From Astropecten irregularis (taxonomy: Eukaryota > Echinodermata > Asteroidea > Paxillosida > Astropectinidae): a DNA stretch of 64,000 bases. Where the stretch lies: positions 10,028,499-10,092,498 of the forward strand of contig OZ020250.1 in the NCBI GenBank assembly GCA_963971285.1, written 5' to 3'. A model generated the notes under the pieces. That model saw only the letters and a program-made list of their open reading frames with translations, did no database searches and was not told the origin of the DNA. Shown piece by piece: positions 54,779 to 64,000 of this stretch. Numbering within the stretch: position 1 is the first letter of the stretch; every line of letters begins with the position of its first letter. The position numbers and the translations under genes were made by a program.

Positions 54779-57700
54779 GACGGAGAAGCAAAGGGAGGCA
54801 AAAAATGGAAGGGAGAAAAGAGGGAGGGGAGGGGGAAAAAATAGGGACGATACTGATGTTAGCAACCCAAATTCTGGGGAGATAAAGTCATCATTTTTTA
54901 ACACATGTAGGGCTAAAGAATTGTTTTCTTCGAGAAGACTTTGAGCACATCACGCATAGATTTGGGGCCTATTAACTGGTCTGAATTAACCCTAGCTCCT
55001 GATTCTTTTAGTGGCGCTTCACTTTGCATGGCACCAAACCATGCCAAGGTCAGGGGCAAAACATGAAAAGTCTTCCAAGATTGGAACAGAATTAATATGT
55101 TTCGTGGTTCTGTTACTTGTTCCCTGCCAGTCAAAGGACATTTGACCACAAAACTGTTACACATAACACCGTAACTGTATATTCCAAATGATGCAATTAT
55201 CTCTTTATTGGTAATCTACAAAACTGGAAATGACAAATCGGGAATACAATTTTATTCTCAGCATGAAATCATCCATTTATTACATGACTGTTGCAGTATT
55301 CATGTCAGACTCAATATCCAACTTGTTAAAGGCCGAATCAGTTAAATTTAAAGGCACATTAAATGACATGTAGATTTTGATAAGCATTTTAGGCTTTGAT
55401 ACTGTACTGCGAACAATTCAATTAAGATGAAAGACTCATTATCAAAAATGGTATGAAAATAATTTGAATGATTTATCAGTCTGAAGAGTGAAGACACAAA
55501 GAAAAACACTCTATAGGCTGAAATAACCAATTGGTTCATCTTATAGGTTAGACTCTAGATAAAGGCATACTGGTGAGGTTCAATACAAAATAACAGTTTT
55601 CAACAAATTATTACATTTTCATTAAGACAAAGAGACCACACACACTTTGTAAACACTACAAAGTAGGATATGTGACAATGGAATTCTGTCTTGACTAAAG
55701 TACATTGAGCAAAATAAGTACCGTCCATTATTTCATGTTTCATGGACAAAATTATCATTTTGAAGATGCACTGATTACTTAATTGGATTCTACACTTGAG
55801 GTGAAATTAAATGGGTACTAGCAAGTTAATCCATCACAGAGAATATTTCTAAGGATAATTTCTGACTACATGTGAGGAGGCATTAATTAATTCAGACGAT
55901 GTCTTCTACTTGTATTTGCGTGTAGCAGGCAAATTGTCAAAGTTACAATCTACACATGTGTAATTATATTTAGAAACATTACAGGCACATGTACATAATT
56001 CATATCAAGAACACACATATTTAGTTGGAACATTTACATTTAGAACTTAGAATAGAATTTTGATCCTAGCAGAATTTTTCTTGAAACATTTGGTATACTA
56101 GCATCTTTTCGGGGTGGAATGGGCTATAGTTACAACCTGAGTGTGCACATTTACATGCGACTATATTGTGGTGCATGGAATATTGGAATATGTCCTGATA
56201 GCTCAGGAGATATTGAAAATCATACCATCACCGGTCCCAATTTCTTGGAATTACTCATTGGCAGATATGCTGCTTCAACGACTTTTCATCACAGAATAAC
56301 TTCACAACATGCATATTGTCTCCTGATGATGACTATAAGAGCAGGCTAGTTGAAACGCAGAGACCCTACGAGAAGTGTGAACGAAAAAGAAGTGCGAAAG
56401 TACGAACGATTCTTACTTGGTGTTTCCGCAAATCGATCCACATAAACATGCCTATTCCAAATTGCCATGCTTTACACCTCGATCTGTGCTTAGCAAGCTG
56501 AAGTGCTTCAAAGGTCTTTTAATAGCCCATTGGACTTTTGATTGACAGAATGGATCAGCTTTACTGTATCATAAATATATACTGTACAATGTATTTACCA
56601 CATTGAGATTAAGCATAATTATTTATAGGAGGCCTACAATCAGGATTAGGATCATATTGCACAAGAAAGAAAATATCTAATATCAAGTCATCAACATATG
56701 ATCTACAAGAAAACAATAATGAGAATATAAGTAATTTTAAGAAGAACAAAGACAAACATAATAAATTGACATGATTTATACAAATTGGGTCATCTATACC
56801 CATGCCATATGTATGTTGGCAGTGTCCCATACTGACGTATGCTGTTATCCAAAGGATATGTTAAAACACTAGCAATGTTAGCAATACTAGAAATCCTGGA
56901 AGTAAGAACTCCAGGAACTTTTTACTACACATCTTTTTTTTATACCTTTAAATTTACCACGTGTGATGTTTTGTGACTTTACAGCAACCACCCAATAAAG
57001 GCAACTGGCCATTTGGTGTACTACTGACATAAGGTTTGAAATGCTATGGCGCAAGTGAAATCACTGATCTGGGAGTCACATGTTTATATCCCGATTAAAT
57101 TTGCTATGTCCATCCTAACGGACATAAAAATAAGTACAACACACATGAAACATCTGAAGTCATTAGATAAATACTAGACACATATTTGAATGAAAGTCTA
57201 CAATATCAATACAAATGATTGTTCTTGTGATGGTAAAACATTCCTGAATATAGAAATAGTCTGTTAAAGATTTAATAAAAACACACAATACTTGCAAAAA
57301 TCTTTTTCTATAAAAACTATTTTTCAAAATCCAGTCGAAGAAAATATACACTGTTTTCAAACATTGATTGTTTTGTACAAAATAATGAAAATATATGGTA
57401 CAATATACTCCCCAAAAAGTATCACCAGTCCAAAGTTTGCTATGGCACAAAACATAGCCCACTGATAGATTTGTCAAGCATTCAAAAAAGTATTTCTGAC
57501 AATCATATACTGCAAACTGCACTATCAACCTTATTCTGCTTCACGTTGCAGAGCCTCCAATTTCATTAATCAATTTAAATTACAATTTACATCCCATAAT
57601 TGGTCAAAAGCATCAACAGTGCTTCTTTTAAGAAAAACTTCATTCAATAAATCCTATTCACGAGCTTCATTATACCAGACCTCAATTCAATATAAAGACC

Positions 57701-58727
57701 TTAGACCTTACTTTGCTAAGCTTACTTGCTTTGCTAGCCAAGGAACCCACATAAACTGTATAGATCTGCATTCTATGCTTATGACACAATTCAGGACATT
57801 TTGAAGCAACCCTTGTCAAGATTACTTATCAACACGAGGTAAAACCCCACAAGCTTTAAATTCAATGTGCACAGAATGTTCCACGTTGGTGGCCATTCCT
57901 TACAGCTCTGGTCAGATTATTAGCTTCCAAATACAGCTGAATATATACAACTCCATAAGCAGTTTTCTTCACAAGCACTCATCTATCTTTATACTCTACA
58001 TATTTAATTCATAACACATAAATACAATACATGTATGTAACACTTGGAAGTTTTGCTGGCAAGCAAGGATACCAGAACTTTTCCACTGTTCTACAAATTC
58101 TGAGCACACATAAACAGAGTTTAAAAAACACAATACCCAATACGAAAAATAGAATAGTTTGTTTGCTGCTAACCAGTCTAAATAGTTTCACACACTATTT
58201 ATCACAATTGAGAGGATATCCCTGACTTTTATTCTTAAAAAAAGTTGAAAGACTAGCATAACAATATACAAATTAAAGCACACAGTAATGTAGCATGCTA
58301 AAAACACAAGTTAGAGAATTCAAACAAAAAATAAATTGACCAGATCAGTTCACTTTCCCTTTCAAATTAGCTACAAGGTCAGTATTACATCATTTATAAC
58401 CAGTAACAAACCGTTTTAGCTTACATACTGTATGTTTATTAACACAGGGATAAATAATATGTTGAATGTCTACAAGAAGGCAACATTGGATTTCTACAGC
58501 ATAACTTGTTCTAAGACCAAACAATGCTTTGACTTTATAAACCAGTCAAATCTCCCATAAAGTCAACAATGAACAAAAAGTGTACAGGGTGAAAATGGTT
58601 GGAATGCTCTTACCAGTCAACTCAGTTGTGATAATACCTTTGTAAGGTGTGTGTGACTTTCATTACAGATGAAACATCAACCCACCCTCATTCACACCAC
58701 AAGATGCAATGTTATAAAACCAAACCT
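54779..58727. other. intergenic, then probable 3' UTR of the Nudix gene
   Basis: 54779-55170 has a G/A-rich tract and no gene. From about 55180 to 58727 the sequence is AT-rich and almost free of the window's MITEs, which suits a long 3' UTR of the minus-strand Nudix gene; candidate minus-strand AATAAA signals are many and I could not choose one. The exception is the repeat near 56290-56480. Confidence 0.4.
56290..56480. repeat. repeat with hammerhead-like core, shared with a ZEB intron
   Basis: CTCCTGATGATGACTATAAG..CTAGTTGAAACGC has the conserved CUGAUGA and GAAAC boxes with a possible 5-bp stem II (GACTA/TAGTT), and a flank GTCTC/GAGAC that could pair. Penelope-type elements carry minimal hammerhead motifs of this kind. 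No proper cleavage triplet follows, so it is probably decayed. The following 70 bp (AAGTACGAACGATTCTTACT) recur inverted at 5765-5850. Confidence 0.4.
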
Positions 58728-61700
58728 TTAGAAAGCAGCATTATGTAGCTCTGCCACTTTACGAAGCATGGCTTGATGACTGGCAAAGAGGGGAATCTTG
58801 GAGCTAACTCGCTGCCATCTCACTCCCTGGGCATCATCACCAGCCTGTTAAGAACAGCACAAACAAAGATGGCCCATGGTCACTCACTAGATCATAGTCT
58901 AAATCAATTCTATAGTTCTATAGGTCTATAGTTCTATTCTATAGTACAATTCTCCCTACTCTCTGCACTTCAATGATATCCCAAACTACTGTAATAGAAA
59001 TTGAAAGGACAGAATCAGTTAAAGAGAAGAAAATAAGAACCTGCTGGACCCAAGGTCTTCAGATTTCAGTACAGAAAAAAGCAAGATAAAAATTGACAAC
59101 AATAATTGTATTGTTCATGGATTTTCCATTTTTAAAAATCAGAAAAAAGCCTTTTAAAAAAATTATGAATTCAATTAAGTCTTAAACATAATTAATTTTG
59201 TTCGTTTTTTGGGGAGTTTGAATTAACATTCATCAAGAAATGGAATTTAAGATTGTTTTGTTCTGTGAAATGAAAAATTACTGATGCTGCAGCAAAATAA
59301 TATTATGTAGTGAAATTCTGACCTGTAGATCCAGTACAGCAACTGAGGTGCCATCCTCATCATGAAAGTTCATGGCTACAGTCTCCATCCATGCATTGTC
59401 TGTGTTGCGGGGATCATCTACATATCCTCGATACACCTGGTATTTAGAGTTCAGCAAACAATGGATCACTATCAGTGATGGGATTAAGTGCTTCAAATTA
59501 ATATGTGAATCTTTATTAATTACTCTTAATGTTTTATAATACTTTTTCCTTCTCATACAATACAATAAAAAACCTTTTCTTTTTCTTTCCAAATTTGATG
59601 ATATGTCAGTTTTCCATCTACTGGTTCTTATGCTGATTTACACATATTAAAAGATGGAAGACCACAGAGTCAACAAAATTTGATGAGTTGACAAGGGCCA
59701 CTCAGGTCGGGTTCCCATTGGACATTTGGGTTTTTTTTAGTGGGAGTCAGTATTGCACCTCCTTCCACCTTTGACCCTTCGGACTGTCCGGTACCTTACC
59801 TCCACACCATGCTGAAAAAGCTCCTTAATCTTCTCACTGATGGCTGCTATTTCCTCTTCTGATTTATCTAGGGCACCCAAGGCTTCTTCTCCAAACTCCC
59901 GCTGCAGCGTCTCACTGACCACACCCCCTGGCTCCACCATTCCCTGAGGAAGTTACCAAACAAGTTACCAAATGAATACCCTAGATCTTGATATGATGGG
60001 CAGAGCACACAATGCCTGAAAAGTAGAATTACTGACTCTTCACAGAGCCACACTCAGTCTCAAAAGAGTATAATACAAGGTGTCATTGCAATTATCACAC
60101 AATTTGAACTCACTATGCAAAGCTTCAAATCTCATTCAAGAGCAAGCAAGCAATAGCAAGCATACCTACCCCTGGTATTGCCCACTGTTGGTTATCTTTC
60201 CTCTGTATTGCTATATACTCCAGTATCATCAAGCCACCATCTTCCATTTTCATTCCATCAGCATTTTTCTTCCACCTGAAATGAAAACAAACCATCACAA
60301 GTTACCTAGCATCACTTTCACCTCTTTGGTTAATATGGGATCTGGATTCTGGACAACTGTGATGTCACTGAATTTGAAGGCCCATTGGAGTTACCACATA
60401 TATTTCAGGAATTTCTTATGTTGCCCCAAACTGAACATCTTGTCGAAATCCTGCAAGAATGTTGACCTTCAATCCTCTGTCACATAAGCTGCTATAACCA
60501 CTATACAAGGTTAGTAAAACAACCACTGTAACAAACAATCTGTGTCCATCCCAGCATGTTTGTTATAATGGCGTATTACCAATAAGTTCTGGCAGTTTAT
60601 GGCATCTGCACTAGAGAGCAAGATGTTGTGGCTTCGAATCCCACCTCAGCCAGCACGTGATTTTTTCACATGCACTCACAAGCACTGAGTATACAGTGCT
60701 CATCCACGTCAGTGAAGGGCAAACCTAATTTGCATAGGACCTGTCTTATTTAAAAAAAACTTAATTGAATAGCGCTCTGCACTAATGACGTCACACGAGT
60801 CCCCGGATGTCAGACAAACATTGACTCACACATGTAGGGTACACCATGCATGGACGCGCACATACCACACGTTTGCATGGTTGCAATGCAATTTGTCTGA
60901 GATCCGGTGTGCTATTTTTAGCACAAGTGCGGAGTGCTATTACAAAGAATTAGCCCCAGGAATGGTATAATAAACACACATGGTGATTTATTACCTAGTC
61001 ACAATAGGATCAGCTGCGTGGTTGGGTCCAAATCTTCCGAGGATACCACGACCTATCATCCCAGTCCTACCTCGTGGATTTCTGAATTTAAAAAAGGGAT
61101 AACATTAGGAAACGAAGGAGATAGAAATACCCAAAATAATTTTTTTCCTCAAGCAATTCAAAATAAATCAGTCATCATCAAATGACTTCACTACTAAGGT
61201 TGATTTGGAAAAGAATTCTTTTCTTGTATAAACAAAACAAGATAAGATTCTGTGCATTGGTTTCCAGTCAACCAACTTCCATTTCCTTCAATATGACTTG
61301 TATTGCCATGTTTGGATTTGTTGTGGCCGATAATACTGAAAATATTTTGGAAGTCAGATTGGCACACATCATTTGCTATTCAAAATCACATGTGGAATGT
61401 TTCTTTTTTAATAATTGGGTGTTCCCAAAATATCCATCTGGAGTTTTCCAATTGTTGGGTCCATGATTCCTCCTCGTACCATGAGATGGCATTCCGACTA
61501 AAAAAAACAAGAACAAAACAAGAACTTACTGTGGTATACCGTCCAAGATGTTGTAATTGCCTGTGAAACTGCGCCGGTCATAATTGACAACCTTGTCATA
61601 GGAGTTGTAGTTGAGTACAGGTCTCTCATTCTTCTTGAAATTCAGGATATCCACGTCTGCATAGTGAGGCATGGCTAAAATGTTGGGGTGTGTATAATTG

Positions 61701-63216
61701 ATCGGCTTGTATCCCTGAAAGTTTTTCTACAATTTGGGGATAAAAAAAGAGGATTTAAAAATGGATTTTTTAAATATGTTTTTTAGCATTAAAAATATGA
61801 TAATCAAATTAGTACACAAACTGTTAATGTTCAATATTGTCAGAATGTCTATTGCTACTGGTTTTAGGTTTTATTTCCAGTACAATTGTCTCAGTTGTAC
61901 TCTTTTGAATATGTACTTTTTTCCAGGTAAAACCTTTTACATGCACATTCAATAAGCTGATATTCATTCACAAACTCATCAAGGACCGATATCCATATAA
62001 AAAAGGGACAATTCAAAAACACGACAGAAAGCAATGACATGGGGGAGAAACATTCTTTCTGAACAGCAGATACTCATATATTTTGCAAGTTCCTTAGCAG
62101 CCAGTTTTGCTTCTTCAGAGCAGACGTTTACCTCTTTAGAATTCCTCAGATTTCTTGAACACCCAGGAATACAATGAGGACATAATGGAAGGAGGTACAC
62201 AATGTCACATGCATACATCGCTGGGTCAGAGCAAGAAGGAATTATATTTGGCCATTTTGCCTTTTTGAGCAAATGGGCTTTGAAGTTTGATGCTCTTACC
62301 AAAATTTGATAGTTCACTGAAATTAAATCATGCTTGTCACGTCGCTACCTGCATACAATAGTTTATTTCTATTCACTGAATAAGTGCCTTTGTCCCTTTT
62401 ATTTAGAAATATAACGTAGATAATGTTAAAAGTCCCTTTAACAGTTATGAATGACACAGCACATAAAGTAAAAAGGGTTCAAGTGCTTATGAGTCCTTTT
62501 ATCAACCTATTTTTCCAAGTCTCCTATCATTGTACAAGGCTTCTGTGCTTTTAAGTCCTTTTGATTTATTTTAGATGAAGGTTCTTCAACCTCTCACAGT
62601 GATTTTACGGGAAAGCGTTCCTATAAGACCTTTTGCACGAAGCTCTTACCTTCTCCTGCAAAAGCCTTTTTAGTAAGTGTTAATTGTTAGTTAATTTGAC
62701 TAACTCATGAAAACAAATACACTTAAGGCGATTGTCTCATCTGCAGTCATTTGCAACAAAAAAGTGGAAATGGAAAAAAAATGCTCAGAAGTCCTACTTG
62801 CTGTAAGATATTTAAATCTTGTTTCACTCAGTTTTATTTGTTCTCCTTTAAATAACACCATACAATTAAAGTCTGCAAATATGCAAATATGCAAATGTGG
62901 ATATGCAAACAAATGCAAACAATTGTATAGAAGCAGCCACCAAACTACAGTGTAGTTTTCATATGTACTTAATATATTCAAGCCCAGGTGAATCAGGGAA
63001 CTGACTGAGGCAATAGTTCTATCTTGTATGCATGAACCTAAAGGAGTATCTTCGTCATTACCTCCCATGGAACTTTATCATCTGGTACAGGAAATCTACG
63101 TATTGCTGTCCCTGGGTAGGGGCTTGAACGAGACTTCTGATGCAGAAATATCCCAAGCTCCTCTAAGGTTGTTGGAACTTTTCTTTCTTCTTCCACTTCA
63201 TCAAAATTATCCTTAT
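58728..63216 (-). CDS. TRPM2: NUDT9/TRPM2-type ADP-ribose Nudix domain, C-terminal part of a gene running off the right edge
   Basis: The family binds or hydrolyses ADP-ribose; in TRPM2 the domain sits at the C-terminus of a cation channel. Minus-strand exons: 63216-63062, 61714-61530, 61081-60995, 60275-60170, 59943-59800, 59436-59323 and 58844-58728, all in frame (about 302 residues). Landmarks: [73 protein letters not shown], the Nudix core [25 protein letters not shown] and C-terminal [18 protein letters not shown]. The Glu triad of REFGEE is intact, unlike the degenerate vertebrate TRPM2 box; the earlier Nudix Glu is Gly (PGGVV). DRRSF.G.Y, GVEVYRGY and a terminus just after the IPLFASH segment resemble TRPM2 more than free NUDT9. 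The first visible exon enters in phase 1 with an acidic linker ([12 protein letters not shown]), so upstream exons exist. No channel segment is visible, so free NUDT9 remains possible. Confidence 0.85.
60500..60760. repeat. decayed pogo-like end and tRNA-SINE fragment
   Basis: About 60505-60575 matches the right end of the 32276-35923 element (CCCAGCATGTTTGTTATAAT). It is followed by a SINE-like piece with B-box GGCTTCGAATCCCACC (about 60632-60647). Intron of the Nudix gene. Confidence 0.6.
62876..62925. repeat. tandem ATGCAAAT octamers
   Basis: Imperfect tandem repeat with ATGCAAATATGCAAATG plus GATATGCAAAC and AATGCAAAC. ATGCAAAT is the POU-factor octamer. It sits in an intron of the Nudix gene; it may be only a simple repeat. 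Confidence 0.6.
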
Positions 63217-64000
63217 CTGTCGGAAATAAAAAATCTCAAATTTAGAGGCCAAGACAAACAAAAACACCCAACCAGTTGTGAAATACTCAATCTGTGAACA
63301 ACAACTGTGCTAAACAGGGGAATGACTCAAATGATGTCATGTTGCTGGTGGCGATGTTTCGGATATAAAATTGCTTAACCTTCATAAGGCAACTGAAGAC
63401 TGGGTGCTGCAGTGCTATTTATGTGCTGGTGGCCTGCATCCATGCTCACCAGTCCGCAGCAGGTATCCTGTCTCCACTGACTGGTAACAAACACACTGCC
63501 CACCATTCCTAACTCTATAACCTTCACAGAAATCCTATGAGGACAGCCACAAGTTGCTAATTTCCTTTTTGATGGTGCTTGCAAAGTAGCTCTATCGCAC
63601 CTAGAGGGAGACCATAGCCTTCTGACCCGGACCACCCTCTCCCACACCAAGATAGTTGAGTTGGACTTGCAATCCACATACTTTCTCTATGAGGGAGCCT
63701 TCTATGAGCAAACAGATCAGGCATCCCCAACCTGTACAGTGCATGTGTTTGAGGAGGAAGCCCTGCTAAACTGAACACCAGAATACTCTCCCTCTGAGTG
63801 GAAGTGGTATGTGTAGAAGTGGTATGTCCATAACACTTTTGTTGTTGCACCTTGTGACCAGAATGAGAAGCCACTGGCCAACCTGAACACCCACAAGCCC
63901 AGCATACGATTTACTATAGAACTTGGTAAACTAGAACTTAGAACTTAGAAAAATACACACACTGATCAACACTTGGTGTACATCCTTCCCCCCCCCCACA
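63217..64000. other. intron of the Nudix gene; unclassified sequence
   Basis: No exon of the Nudix gene is evident beyond 63216. Between about 63375 and 63905 several overlapping minus-strand frames (62-105 codons) are open, with GC content above the local mean, suggesting a decayed mobile element. I could not assign it. The window ends in a C run (about 63987). Confidence 0.4.

Overview
The window is animal nuclear DNA: four genes split by spliceosomal introns, 35-40% GC by eye, and dense with small foldback DNA transposons (MITEs), tRNA-derived repeats and decayed LINE, Penelope and Tc1/mariner copies. Protein similarity and the repeat style point to an invertebrate deuterostome, most likely an echinoderm. 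This is an inference; no sequence here fixes the species.

Layout. (1) 4911-11464, plus strand: the 3' four coding exons of a ZEB/zfh-1 zinc-finger homeobox repressor, followed by a repeat-poor AT-rich stretch to about 16260 that is probably its long 3' UTR and carries miR-8/200-type seed matches. (2) 16.3-25.5 kb: intergenic repeats, including a 33-bp minisatellite with direct and inverted blocks (19.45-21.63 kb) and two LINE 3' ends. (3) 25529-38299, plus strand: a complete four-exon PEX11 gene (235 aa), whose introns hold long hairpins, a tRNA-bearing foldback element, a Penelope reverse-transcriptase relic and nested Tc1/pogo-like elements. (4) 38.3-45.9 kb: intergenic MITEs and a degenerate LINE. 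(5) 54286-45949, minus strand: a complete eight-exon peroxisomal trans-2-enoyl-CoA reductase (PECR, 300 aa) ending in the peroxisomal signal SKL, convergent with PEX11. (6) 63216-58728, minus strand: the C-terminal seven exons of a NUDT9/TRPM2-type ADP-ribose Nudix protein. Its C-terminus looks more like TRPM2 than free NUDT9, and it continues beyond the right edge.

How they relate. PEX11 (peroxisome division) and PECR (peroxisomal enoyl-CoA reduction) act in the same organelle and lie next to each other tail to tail. ZEB and the Nudix gene have no evident functional link to them. Exon boundaries were placed by hand from GT/AG sites, reading-frame continuity and remembered family sequences. 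No alignment, transcript or repeat-library search was possible.
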